Of a stretch of 64,000 nt of DNA, positions 16,533 to 24,814 are shown one piece after another. Position numbers and translations under genes: made by a program. This stretch comes from Clavibacter sp. A6099 (GTDB taxonomy: Bacteria; Actinomycetota; Actinomycetes; Actinomycetales; Microbacteriaceae): the NCBI RefSeq assembly GCF_021919125.1, contig NZ_CP083439.1, forward strand, positions 682,001 through 746,000, read 5' to 3'. The notes below the pieces were generated by a model. That model was not told the origin of the DNA. It ran no database searches and saw only the letters and a program-made list of their open reading frames with translations. Positions within the stretch are counted from its first letter, which is position 1. Every line of letters begins with the position of its first letter.

Positions 16533-18158
16533 CTACTGAGCCCGGCTCGACCAGCTGCGCTCCGTCTCCGTCCCCGTCTGCTCCTCTGCGGGGCGACGTC
16601 CGCCGCGCACGGGATCAGGCGTCGGCCGGGTGCTCGGCGCAGACGCAGGACGAGACGCCGGATCAGCCGCCGCATCCACCACCGGCAGCGTCAGACGGAA
16701 GCGCGCGCCGGCGCCCGGCTCGGCGGGCAGGCACACGAGGTCGCCGCCCTGGGCGCGGGCGAGCGCGCGGGCGATGGAGAGGCCGAGGCCGGCGCCGCCG
16801 TGCTGGCGGTCGCGGCCGTCGTCGAGGCGCACGAGGCGGTCGAAGATCCGCTCGCGGTCGGCATCGGGGACGCCCGGGCCGTCGTCGACGACCGTGATGC
16901 GCACGGATCCGTCGTCGGCGCCCTCGGCCTCGACGCGCACCTCGGACGCGGCGTAGCGGGCCGCGTTCTGGAGGAGGTTGTCGAGGATCTGGGCGAGCCG
17001 GTCGGGATCCGCGCGCACGGCCGGGGGAGCGCCCCGGACCTCGGCGACCACGCGCGTGCCGGGCATGCGCGCCTGCTGCTGAGCGACCGCGGCCTCCACC
17101 ACCTGCGGCACCCGCACCGGCCGGCCCTCGACGGAGAGGCCCTCGTCGAGCCGCGCCATCATGAGCATGTCGTCGACCAGGCGGCCGGCGCGGATCGCCT
17201 CGCGCACCACGTGCACCGCGAGCCGCTCGCGCTCCTCGGCGGTCGGGTCCGTGCGCACGAGCGCGTCGGCGGACGCGCGGATACCGGCGACGGGCGTCCG
17301 CAGCTCGTGCGCCGCGTCCGCCACGAAGGCGCGCATGCGAGCCTCGGCGGCGAGGGCCTGGTGCTCCGCGTGCTCGAGGTCGTCGAGCATCTCGTCGAAC
17401 GCGGTCGCGGTGCGGCCGAGCTCGGTGCCCGGCCGGGTGGGTCGGAGCCGGCGTCCGCGGTCGCCGCGGCCGATGGAGCGGGCGACGCCCGTCATGTCCT
17501 CGAGCGGCTTGAGCGTCCGGCGCACCACGACGACCAGCGCGATCGCGGCGAGCGCGAGGAACGCGACGGAGGCGACCGCGAGGATCCCGCGGAGGGAGGC
17601 GAGGGTGCCGTCCACGGATCCGGTGCCCGCCGACAGCTCGAGCACGGTGCCGTCGCTGAGGTCGGAGCGGAGGGTGATGCCGCCCGCGGAGGAGCTCACG
17701 GAGCTGGAGGCGACGGTGACGGCGTCGGCGCGCGGCGTCGCGGGGGTGCTGACGGACCCGGGCCCGGGTTCCTCGCCGAGCGGATCCGGCCCGGGCAGCG
17801 TCGCGCCGAGCGGATCCCGCCCGGGCCGGGCAGAGACCGCGCCGCCGTCCGGGCTCGTGATCTGCACGGCCACGCCCTGCGCGCTCAGCCGCTCGGCGAG
17901 CGCGTCGTCGTCGAGCACGCCCACGAGCGCGGCGGCGGCGGATGCCCGGTCGGCCAGGCGATCCTGGATCTGCTGCCGGAGCTGCGACCCGAGGATCGCC
18001 TGCACCGTGAGCGAGAGCGCCACGAGCAGCACCGCGAGCAGCGCGAGCACCGCGAGCACAGTGCGGCTGCGGAGGGATCCGGTGCGCAGCGGCGCGTCCG
18101 GCGCGGTCGCTGCCGGGCGCCCGGGCACGAGCCGCCGCGCGCGGGTGATCGCGCTCAC
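16533..18158 (-). CDS. Sensor histidine kinase (OmpR-partner type)
   Basis: This 541-residue membrane kinase has one hydrophobic helix at about 30-55, an extracellular region of about 140 residues, and a second helix near 200-220. It continues with HAMP, the HisKA box FVADAAHELRTPVAGIRASA with the phosphorylated histidine, the N-box DNLLQNAARYA, G1 VVDDGPGVP, and G2 GGAGLGLSIA. The C-terminus adds a low-complexity tail rich in proline and arginine. The GTG start overlaps the stop codon of the upstream response regulator by four bases (GTGA). The pair is divergent from a secreted proline-rich protein that may be its target. Confidence 0.93.
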   Translation of the reverse strand: MSAITRARRLVPGRPAATAPDAPLRTGSLRSRTVLAVLALLAVLLVALSLTVQAILGSQLRQQIQDRLADRASAAAALVGVLDDDALAERLSAQGVAVQITSPDGGAVSARPGRDPLGATLPGPDPLGEEPGPGSVSTPATPRADAVTVASSSVSSSAGGITLRSDLSDGTVLELSAGTGSVDGTLASLRGILAVASVAFLALAAIALVVVVRRTLKPLEDMTGVARSIGRGDRGRRLRPTRPGTELGRTATAFDEMLDDLEHAEHQALAAEARMRAFVADAAHELRTPVAGIRASADALVRTDPTAEERERLAVHVVREAIRAGRLVDDMLMMARLDEGLSVEGRPVRVPQVVEAAVAQQQARMPGTRVVAEVRGAPPAVRADPDRLAQILDNLLQNAARYAASEVRVEAEGADDGSVRITVVDDGPGVPDADRERIFDRLVRLDDGRDRQHGGAGLGLSIARALARAQGGDLVCLPAEPGAGARFRLTLPVVDAAADPASRPASAPSTRPTPDPVRGGRRPAEEQTGTETERSWSSRAQ

Positions 18159-18823
18159 GCCTCCACCCGGTAGCCGAGCCCGCGGACGGTGTGCAGGAGC
18201 CGCGGCCCCCGCGCCTCCATCTTCTTGCGCAGCGCGCTGATGTGGACCTCGACGAGGTTCGGGTCGGCCTGGTCGTAGCCCCACACCTGCGTGAGCAGCT
18301 GCGTCTTGGAGAGCGTCCGGCCGCGGTGCGCGGCGAGGTACGCGAGGAGCTGGAACTCGATCGAGGTCAGCTCGAGCTGCTCGCCGCCGCGCCGGGCGAG
18401 GCCGGAGTCGGGATCCACCAGCAGGTCGCCGATCTCGACCACCGACGCGAGCCGCCCGCGCCGCCGCAGCACCGCGGTGACGCGGGCCACGAGCTCCGCG
18501 AGCGCGAACGGCTTGACGATGTAGTCGTCGACGCCCTGGCCGAAGCCGCGCAGGCGGTCCTCGACGGCGTCGCGGGCGGTGAGCATGATGACGCTCGCGT
18601 CGCTCCAGCGGCGGATCCCCTCGGCCAGCTGGATCCCGCTCGGCCCGGGCAGCATCCAGTCGAGCACCACGAGGTCGGGCAGGAAGCCCGTGACCTCCTC
18701 CTCGAGCTCGACGCCGGACGCGAGGCCGCGGACGACGAAGCGCTCGGCGGTGAGGGTCGAGACGACGGCGGCGCGGATGGCCTCGTCGTCCTCGACCACG
18801 AGGACGCGTGCGGGAGGGAGCAT
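18155..18823 (-). CDS. OmpR-family response regulator
   Basis: This 222-residue regulator has a receiver domain with the acidic pair VVEDDEA, the phospho-acceptor in LVVLDWMLPG, the threonine of VIMLTARD, and the lysine in YIVKPF. The winged-helix output domain follows, ending in LRKKMEARGPRLLHTVRGLG. The ATG at 18823 is chosen because the receiver begins there. It forms a two-component system with the overlapping kinase gene. A direct repeat spaced by 11 bp, typical of OmpR-type sites, lies upstream between this gene and the divergent secreted protein. Confidence 0.94.
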   Translation of the reverse strand: MLPPARVLVVEDDEAIRAAVVSTLTAERFVVRGLASGVELEEEVTGFLPDLVVLDWMLPGPSGIQLAEGIRRWSDASVIMLTARDAVEDRLRGFGQGVDDYIVKPFALAELVARVTAVLRRRGRLASVVEIGDLLVDPDSGLARRGGEQLELTSIEFQLLAYLAAHRGRTLSKTQLLTQVWGYDQADPNLVEVHISALRKKMEARGPRLLHTVRGLGYRVEA

Positions 18824-18883
18824 GTGCCGACTGTAGGAGCCGCGGATGGGCGCTCCCGGCCGCATGTCCGCTCGGGGCGCGGA

Positions 18884-18901
18884 ACTTAAGGAGGACTTCA
18901 G
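18884..18901 (+). promoter_or_regulatory. Direct repeat ACTTAAG-N4-ACTTCAG, possible response-regulator site
   Basis: Two heptamers, ACTTAAG and ACTTCAG, repeat with an 11-bp period, the spacing at which OmpR-family dimers bind head to tail. The site lies 60 bp before the response regulator start and 70 bp before the divergent secreted-protein start, so it could serve both. This is an inference from spacing and position. Confidence 0.5.
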
Positions 18902-18970
18902 ATCCGCTGCCGAACCTGGATCCACGACCGACGGCGCGCACCGCGCCGCGGCGGACACGGAAGGACCACC

Positions 18971-19669
18971 ATGGACGACACCATCACCGTCTTCGAGAAG
19001 CGGCCGGGCGCGCGGAAGCCCGGCGCGCCCACTCCCGCGCCGCGGAAGCGCCGCACGGGCATCGCCGTCGGCATCGCGGGCGCCTCCCTCGGCCTCGTCG
19101 CGCTGTTCTCCTCGCCGGCGTTCGCCGACGGGAACGGCGGCGACACGAGCGGCCAGGCCGGATCCGGGAGCGGCACCTCCGCGACCTGCCCCGCCCCGCC
19201 CGCGCTGCCCGACGGCACGACGCCGCCCGCACCCGTGACGCTGCCCGACGGATCCACGCCCCCGGCCCCGCCGACGAACGCGGACGGGACGCCGGCGACG
19301 CCGCCCACGCCTCCGACGCCGCCGACGAACGCGGACGGATCCACGGCCACGGTGCCTGCGCCCCCGACGAACGCGGAGGGCACGCCGGCGACGCCTCCGA
19401 CGCCGCCCACCCCGCCCACGAACGCGGACGGCACTCCTGCGACGCCGCCCACCCCGCCCACGAACGCGGACGGCACTCCCGCGACCCCGCCCGCGCCGCC
19501 TGCCGACGGCTGCGCCCCGCCCGCCCCGCCTGTCGGCGCGGACGGCAAGGCACCGACCCCGCCCGCCGGTCCCGCGGCTCCCGCCACGACGCCCGGATCC
19601 TCCGAGGGCTCGACGTCCGGTGGCGCTCCCGCCACGACGCCCGCGCCGACGTCGACGTCCGGCAGCTAG
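18971..19669 (+). CDS. Secreted proline-rich tandem-repeat protein
   Basis: This 232-residue protein has a signal peptide (basic RKRR, hydrophobic helix about 28-46, then SPAFAD cleavage). The mature part is almost all Pro, Thr, Ala, Asp and Gly. It contains five TNA(D/E)G units within repeats such as PPTPPTNADGTPAT, and two LPDG(T/S)TPPAP units before them. Two adjacent 14-residue units are nearly identical at the DNA level. The only mature-part cysteines are in TCPAPPA and DGCAPPAPP. It may be an extended wall-spanning or surface protein (inference). It lies 147 bp from, and divergent to, an OmpR-type two-component system. The start has GGAAGGA upstream. Confidence 0.8.
   Translation: MDDTITVFEKRPGARKPGAPTPAPRKRRTGIAVGIAGASLGLVALFSSPAFADGNGGDTSGQAGSGSGTSATCPAPPALPDGTTPPAPVTLPDGSTPPAPPTNADGTPATPPTPPTPPTNADGSTATVPAPPTNAEGTPATPPTPPTPPTNADGTPATPPTPPTNADGTPATPPAPPADGCAPPAPPVGADGKAPTPPAGPAAPATTPGSSEGSTSGGAPATTPAPTSTSGS
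19403..19486 (+). repeat. 42-bp tandem repeat, two copies
   Basis: Two adjacent 42-bp units (19403-19444 and 19445-19486) differ at only a few third positions. They encode two copies of PPTPPTNADGTPAT in the secreted protein. Less regular copies lie upstream in the same gene. Slippage here could change protein length between strains. Confidence 0.85.
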
Positions 19670-19740
19670 ACCGGATCCACCGCCCGGCCGGGGCCCGCGA
19701 CCACCGCGGGTCCCGGCCGCGCGTCTGCCACCATGGCCGG

Positions 19741-20382
19741 GTGACCGCCACCGTCCCCGCGCCCGCCCCGCTCATCGGCACCCACGTCCGGCTCGACCCG
19801 CTCACGCCGGATCACCTCCCCGCCCTCCGCGCCGCCATCGCGCACCCGGCCGTCTTCTCGGGCGGCTTCGGCGGCGGGTCGGCCGGCCTCCGCACCGACC
19901 CGGCGGAGTTCGACGCGTGGGCCCGCGGCTACTTCCGCTGGGACGACCTGCCGTGCGCCGTGATCCTCGTCGGCGGCCCGCACGACGGCGAGCTCGTCGG
20001 CACCACGAGCCTCACCGAGCTCGACACGCGCCGCGAGCGCGCGCACCTCGGCTGGACCGCGTACGACCCGCGCGTCTGGGGCACGGTCGTCAACGCGGAG
20101 GCCAAGCGCCTCCTCCTCGGCCTCGCGTTCGAGTCCGGCTTCGGGCGCGTCAAGCTGCAGGCCGACGCGCGCAACGCGCACTCCCGCGGCGCCATCCTCA
20201 AGCTCGGCGCGACCTTCGAGGGCGTGTGCCGCCGCGATCAGCTCCGCGCCGACGGCACCTGGCGCGACGCGGCGATCCACTCGATCCTCGCCGAGGAGTG
20301 GCCCGCCGTCCGCGCAGGCCTCGACGCGCGCATCGCCGCGCACGAGGGACGACCGGTCCTCTTCCGGACGCCCGCGGCCTGA
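19741..20382 (+). CDS. GNAT family N-acetyltransferase (RimJ/RimL-like)
   Basis: This 213-residue protein matches the RimL-like acetyltransferases: LIGTHVRLDPLTPDHLPALR at the start, then ELVGTTSLTELDTRRERAHLGWTAYDPRVWGT in the core, with the acetyl-CoA-binding helix NAEAKRLLLGLAFESGFGRV and KLQADARNAHSRGAILKLGA near the end. DGTWRDAAIHSILAEEW is the usual closing motif. Such enzymes acetylate protein N-termini or small molecules; the substrate is unknown. The GTG start is chosen because family homology begins there. Confidence 0.88.
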   Translation: MTATVPAPAPLIGTHVRLDPLTPDHLPALRAAIAHPAVFSGGFGGGSAGLRTDPAEFDAWARGYFRWDDLPCAVILVGGPHDGELVGTTSLTELDTRRERAHLGWTAYDPRVWGTVVNAEAKRLLLGLAFESGFGRVKLQADARNAHSRGAILKLGATFEGVCRRDQLRADGTWRDAAIHSILAEEWPAVRAGLDARIAAHEGRPVLFRTPAA

Positions 20383-20416
20383 GGCGACAGGCGACGAGCA
20401 CGGGGACGGCGGCGGC

Positions 20417-20782
20417 TCAGTCGGCGGACGAATACGCGTCGCCGGCCTCGACGGGGTAGTGGAACTGCATGCCGACGGAGTCGATGCTGCCGGTCCACAC
20501 CATGTCGCCGCCGACGCAGTGCAGCGGGGGAGCCGTGGAGTCGATGACGTCCGCGAGGCCGAGCTCCGCGATCCAGTCCTCGATGATCTCCCGTCGCGCC
20601 GGGCGCGAGTAGGCGTCGGCGCTGCCGATGAAGTGCACGAAGTCCTCGTCGCCGAGCTCCCACGCCAGCGGGCGGAGGCCACGCTGCTGCCCCTCGGCGT
20701 TCCAGGCGATCGCGACCATGAACTCGATGTCCCCGCGTCGCATCGAGCGGCTGCCGAGCGGGATGGGGGCCTCCGCTGTCAT
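20417..20782 (-). CDS. Hypothetical protein, 121 residues
   Basis: This soluble acidic protein contains RRGDIEFMVAIAWNAEGQQRG, DEDFVHFIGSADAYSRPARR and IDSVGMQFHYPVEAGDAYSS. No signal peptide or membrane helix is present, and I recognise no family. The ATG at 20782 has GGAGACGCCC upstream. It converges with the acetyltransferase gene. Confidence 0.65.
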   Translation of the reverse strand: MTAEAPIPLGSRSMRRGDIEFMVAIAWNAEGQQRGLRPLAWELGDEDFVHFIGSADAYSRPARREIIEDWIAELGLADVIDSTAPPLHCVGGDMVWTGSIDSVGMQFHYPVEAGDAYSSAD

Positions 20783-21152
20783 GGGCGTCTCCTGGATCGT
20801 CGTACGTCGGCGGGCGGGCACGTGCGCGAGCTGATCCGGCGCCCGCCGTGCGGGCCGAGCGGGGAGGCGGAGATGGGGGCCGTCACCGAGCCCGAGCCCG
20901 ACGAACGCGCGACCGCGCGTCGGGCCCTGCTCCCAGGTGCTCGGATCGGGCGGGCACCTGGTGTGATCGATGTCGCATCGCCGGACCGTCGCGTTCCGGC
21001 GATGCCACACGACGTCCCCAGCGACGGGTGAGCATTCGGGACTGGTGCGAACGCAGCCCCTCAGCTGAGGGATTGCCAGGGGCGGGCCCATTCGGGGGCG
21101 CTGCTCCCGCGCGCGGCCCCGCGGCCGTCGTCCCGCGTCGCGGGCCGGAGGT
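20783..21152. other. Gene-free stretch with one hairpin
   Basis: I see no convincing coding frame in these 370 bases. The main feature is a 10-bp inverted repeat with an 11-base loop at 20975-21005 (GCATCGCCGG and CCGGCGATGC), which could be a terminator for the minus-strand gene at 21153. The rest is unremarkable GC-rich sequence. Confidence 0.5.
20975..21005. terminator. Inverted repeat, possible terminator
   Basis: GCATCGCCGG, 11 bases, then CCGGCGATGC form a perfect 10-bp stem. No T-run follows. It lies about 150 bp after the stop of the gene at 21153. Confidence 0.4.
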
Positions 21153-21647
21153 CTACGCGGCGTCCGCCTTCGCGATGTCCGCCTGCGCGGCGTCCTCCGC
21201 CACGAGCGTCCCGGTCGTGCGCGGGGTGGGGACGCCGTCGTCCGCCTCCTCGCCGGGGTGGATCCGCGTGACGCGGAGGGAGTGCACGTTCAGCCGGGCG
21301 TCGTCGGGGCCCTCCGCCACGCGGATCACGCCGGGTCCGCGGCGCATCTGCACGGCGAGGACCAGCGTCCGCCGGGTGGCGCCCTCGGCGAGCGGCGGGT
21401 AGCGCACGGTGCGGGTCTGCGCGCGGTCCAGGGCGAAGCCGAGGGTCAGCGGCGCGGATCCGCAGTGGTCGTAGGTGACGGAGACGGCGTGCGGGCCGTC
21501 GTGCTCGGCGACGACGGCGAAGTCGAGGTAGCTGCGGCTGCCGGGATCGGCGTCCTCGGGCGGCGGTGCGCTGGCGTGGACGCGAGAGGCGTCGACGGCC
21601 GGGTAGCAGCGGGCGTGGGGGATGGAGTGCCTCCGGGCGGTGCACAT
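21153..21647 (-). CDS. Small protein resembling a CBM6/35-type beta-sandwich
   Basis: This 164-residue product has a central beta-rich segment: SRSYLDFAVVAEHDGPHAVS, VTYDHCGSAPLTLGFALD, TRTVRYPPLAEGATRRTLVL and GVIRVAEGPDDARLNVHSLR. That order of strands resembles carbohydrate-binding modules of families 6 and 35, in which the last strand reads NxD/NxHS-like (resemblance only). There is no signal peptide from this start. The ATG at 21647 has no clear ribosome-binding site, and the frame is open further upstream, so the start is uncertain. The C-terminal 30 residues are acidic and alanine-rich. The function is unknown. Confidence 0.55.
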   Translation of the reverse strand: MCTARRHSIPHARCYPAVDASRVHASAPPPEDADPGSRSYLDFAVVAEHDGPHAVSVTYDHCGSAPLTLGFALDRAQTRTVRYPPLAEGATRRTLVLAVQMRRGPGVIRVAEGPDDARLNVHSLRVTRIHPGEEADDGVPTPRTTGTLVAEDAAQADIAKADAA

Positions 21648-21971
21648 CGGTGTGTCGGGACGCAGCGTCGGGACCGGCCGGGAAACCGTGCCCGGTCCTG
21701 CGGGGGCGGCGCGTCGGGCCGGTGTCGGCGGCGGCGCGTGCATCGTGGACCATCTCGCGCACGTGACGAAAGGGGACGTCGGGTCGGCGCGTCGTTCGGC
21801 CCCGACGATCCGGGGCGACGGGCTCACCATACGGCGTCCGGGCGCGGCGCGCGCGGGCCGCGCCCCCGTCTCCGCGCACCGTCCCGCGCGGCCGCGTCCC
21901 CCGCACGGCGGACGCGGTCGCGGCATCCCCTCCGTACCGTGGAGCGACGACGCGACGACGGGAGACGCACG
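21648..21971. other. Gene-free divergent intergenic region
   Basis: These 324 bases separate two divergent small genes. I see no good coding frame or strong promoter. A 7-bp inverted repeat GGACCGG and CCGGTCC near 21670-21700 is the only structure. If the minus-strand gene really begins upstream of 21647, part of this region is coding. Confidence 0.4.
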
Positions 21972-22244
21972 ATGCAGAGCAGGTGGGCGGCCGCGATCCT
22001 CGGCGACCGGGAGGATCCGCGCGCACGGCTGCACGCGATCTTCGGCGGACCCGCCGCCACGAGCGGGCAGCCGCCGGCCGCCGCCCTCGAATGGGCGGAG
22101 CGGACGCTCGCGGAGGCCGACCCGGCGCACGAGGCCGACTCCGTCGCGGCGACCCGGATGCTGCGCCGGGCCGAGCGGCGGCTCACGCTCGGGCCCGCCG
22201 TCTTCCTCGCGGAGCACGCCGTCGCGCGTCGGCGCCCCGCGTGA
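21972..22244 (+). CDS. Hypothetical protein, 90 residues
   Basis: This small soluble protein is helix-rich, with PAAALEWAERTLAEADPAHE and DSVAATRMLRRAERRLTLGP. The ATG at 21972 has GGAGACGCACG upstream. The stop overlaps the GTG of the following VOC gene by three bases inside GTGA, so the two are translationally coupled. The family is not recognised. Confidence 0.7.
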   Translation: MQSRWAAAILGDREDPRARLHAIFGGPAATSGQPPAAALEWAERTLAEADPAHEADSVAATRMLRRAERRLTLGPAVFLAEHAVARRRPA

Positions 22245-22633
22245 CGACCCGCGGATCCCTCCACCACGTGGAGCTGCAGGTGCGCGACCTCGACGCGGCG
22301 CTCCGCTCCTGGGGCTGGATCCTCGGCGAGCTCGGCTACGCGGAGGACGCCAGCTGGGCCGACGGCCGGAGCCTCCGCCTCGGCGACGCGTACCTCGTCA
22401 TCGCCCGGGCCCCGCGCGACGCCCCGCACGACCGACGCACGGCGGGCCTCAGCCACCTCGCGTTCCACGCGGGATCCGCCGCCGACGTCGACCGGCTCTG
22501 GGCCGACGCGCCCGACCACGGCTGGGCGCGCCTCTACGCGGACCGCCACCCGTTCGCGGGCGGGCCCGACCACCGCGCCGCGTTCCTGGAGGACGGCGAG
22601 CGGTTCAAGATCGAGCTCGTCGCGGACGCGTAG
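22241..22633 (+). CDS. VOC superfamily protein
   Basis: This 130-residue protein is a second vicinal oxygen chelate member, unrelated in context to the one at 10372. It begins LHHVELQVRDLDAALRSWGW, with a metal-site histidine, and has GLSHLAFHAGSAADVDRLW in the second module and AAFLEDGERFKIELVAD at the end. It resembles glyoxalase/dioxygenase-like proteins, but the substrate is unknown. The GTG start overlaps the upstream gene. Confidence 0.82.
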   Translation: MTTRGSLHHVELQVRDLDAALRSWGWILGELGYAEDASWADGRSLRLGDAYLVIARAPRDAPHDRRTAGLSHLAFHAGSAADVDRLWADAPDHGWARLYADRHPFAGGPDHRAAFLEDGERFKIELVADA

Positions 22634-22741
22634 CCGCCCGGCCGTCGACGCCCGTCGCCCCGCGCCTGCGACTCGAGTCGCAACCCGGGTGCCGACTCCC
22701 GCGCCCTGTGCGGGAGCGCCCCAGCCGGGAGCGTTGCAGGC

Positions 22742-24814
22742 ATGGACACGACACCCCGATCCACCCCCGCCGCCCCGACCCGCGGCCGCCGACCCCGGCG
22801 CCTCGCCGCGACCGTCGGCGTGCTCGCCCTGGCCCTCGCGATCCCGCTCGCCGCGGGCGCCGCCACCGCCGCGACCCCCGCGGATCCGCCGCCCCCGGCC
22901 CCGCCGCAGCACCAGCCCGGAGGCCACGACCTCACGCAGGCCGACGTGGACACCTGGCTCGACGGCGTCGTCGGCTCCGCGCTGCAGACGACCGGGATCC
23001 CCGGCGCCGCCGTCTCCGTCGTCGCCGACGGGCAGGTGCTCACCTCCCGCGGCTACGGCCTCGCCGACACCGGGACCGAGGGGAGCCCCGCTCGGCAGGT
23101 GGATCCCGACGAGACGCTCTTCCGCGTCGGCTCCGTCTCCAAGGTGGTCTCCGCCACGGCCGTCATGCAGCTCGTCGAGGAGAGCCGCCTCGACCTCGAC
23201 GCCGACGTGCAGCAGTACCTCGACTTCGACCTCGACACCCCGAAGGGCGCCGTCACCCTGCGGCACCTCCTCACCCACACGTCCGGGTTCGAGGAGGTCA
23301 TCACGGGCCTCATCGGCGTGGCCGGCAGCGAGCGCGCCCTCGGCGACGTGATGAGGACGGATCCGCCGGAGCAGGTCTTCGTCCCCGGCACCACGCCCGC
23401 CTACTCCAACTACGGCGCGAGCCTCGCCGGCTACGTCGCCGAGCGCGTGGCCGGGAAGCCCTTCGTCGACCTCGTGCAGGAGGAGGTGCTCGACCGCGCC
23501 GGGATGACCTCGTCGTCCTTCGCGCAGCCGCTCCCCGCCGACCTCGACGCGCGCCTCGCCAAGGGCTACCCCGACGACTCCCAGCCCTCCTACCCGACGG
23601 AGGTCGTAAACGCGGCGCCGGCCGGCGCGCTCTCGGCCACCGCATCCGACATGGCCCGGTTCATGCTCGGCCACCTCGGCGACCTGCCCGAGGACCAGGC
23701 CCTGCTGGATCCCGCCACCCTCGACGAGATGCACCGCCCCGCCCTCGGCGCCGACCAGCTCAGCACCCTCGCGGCCGGCCAGCGCATGGACCTCGCCTTC
23801 TTCGACGACAGCACGCCCGGCGTCCCCGCCTTCGGCCACGACGGCGACACCAACGTCTTCCACACGGCGATGCGCATGTTCCCGGACAGCGACGCCGGCA
23901 TCTTCGTGACGTTCAACGGCAACGGCCGCGACGCGGTCGACACCCTCGAGCTGCGGACGACCGTGCTGCAGGGCTTCGCCGACCGGTACCTGCGCGATGC
24001 CTCCTCCGCCGTCGGATCCGCCGCCGCGCCTACGGGCGATCCCGAGGCCGCCGCCGCGCTCGCCGGCACCTGGCTCTCCTCCCGCTCCCCGTTCTCGAAC
24101 CCGGGCGCGCTGCTGAACCTCAGCGGGCAGACGGAGATCGTCCCGCGCGCCGACGGCACCATCGCGGTCACCCCGAAGCCGCTCGGCGTCACGACGGGCG
24201 TCTACGAGAAGGCGGGCGACGACCTGTGGCGCGAGGTGGGCGGCGACGCCGTGCTCGCGACCCGCGCCTCCGCCGACGGCGCACCGGTCGACGCGATCTC
24301 GTGGGGCGCGTCCTTCACGATGCTTCGGGCGGAGCCCTGGCAGGTCGCATCCGTCGCGATGCCGCTGCTGCTCGCGGCCGTGGCCGTGCTGCTCGTGTCG
24401 GTCATCGCGTGGCCCGCCACCGCGATCGCCGGCTTCGGCCGACGCCGCGCCGCCCGCGCGCAGGCCGCGGACGCCGCCGTCACCGCCGCACCGCGACCCC
24501 GCCGCAGCCGCGCCCGCCTGCTCTCCCGCATCGGCCAGGCCGTGACCCTCGTGGCGCTCCTCGGCTGGTCGGCCGCGGCCGTCCAGGCGCTCTCGTTCGT
24601 CGACGTCCCGGCCGCCGCGCTCCGCACCCTGCAGGGCCTCCAGCTCCTCGGCGCCCTCGCGGTGATCCCCGCCGCGCTCGCCGCGTGGCAGGCCGTGCGG
24701 ACCCGGCGCGGGGCGTGGATCGTCGCCGGCCGGATCCTCGTCCTCGTCGCGCTGATCGCCGTCGCCGCCTTCGCGGTCGGCTTCCGTCTGCTCGCGCCGA
24801 GCGTGAGCTACTGA
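22742..24814 (+). CDS. Membrane-anchored serine hydrolase (class C beta-lactamase/esterase family)
   Basis: This 690-residue protein has a signal peptide (helix about 21-44), then a beta-lactamase-fold domain. The catalytic motifs are SVSK near residue 131 (SxxK), YSNYG near 221 (YxN) and the GHDGD region near 366 (HxG in place of KTG). The domain ends near 480. The C-terminal 210 residues hold four hydrophobic helices, one starting at about 540 and three after 600, separated by an arginine-rich loop. Such hydrolases cut peptidoglycan peptides, esters or D-amino acid amides. The stop overlaps the start of a histidine kinase gene, so it may report envelope state to that kinase (inference). Confidence 0.88.
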   Translation: MDTTPRSTPAAPTRGRRPRRLAATVGVLALALAIPLAAGAATAATPADPPPPAPPQHQPGGHDLTQADVDTWLDGVVGSALQTTGIPGAAVSVVADGQVLTSRGYGLADTGTEGSPARQVDPDETLFRVGSVSKVVSATAVMQLVEESRLDLDADVQQYLDFDLDTPKGAVTLRHLLTHTSGFEEVITGLIGVAGSERALGDVMRTDPPEQVFVPGTTPAYSNYGASLAGYVAERVAGKPFVDLVQEEVLDRAGMTSSSFAQPLPADLDARLAKGYPDDSQPSYPTEVVNAAPAGALSATASDMARFMLGHLGDLPEDQALLDPATLDEMHRPALGADQLSTLAAGQRMDLAFFDDSTPGVPAFGHDGDTNVFHTAMRMFPDSDAGIFVTFNGNGRDAVDTLELRTTVLQGFADRYLRDASSAVGSAAAPTGDPEAAAALAGTWLSSRSPFSNPGALLNLSGQTEIVPRADGTIAVTPKPLGVTTGVYEKAGDDLWREVGGDAVLATRASADGAPVDAISWGASFTMLRAEPWQVASVAMPLLLAAVAVLLVSVIAWPATAIAGFGRRRAARAQAADAAVTAAPRPRRSRARLLSRIGQAVTLVALLGWSAAAVQALSFVDVPAAALRTLQGLQLLGALAVIPAALAAWQAVRTRRGAWIVAGRILVLVALIAVAAFAVGFRLLAPSVSY

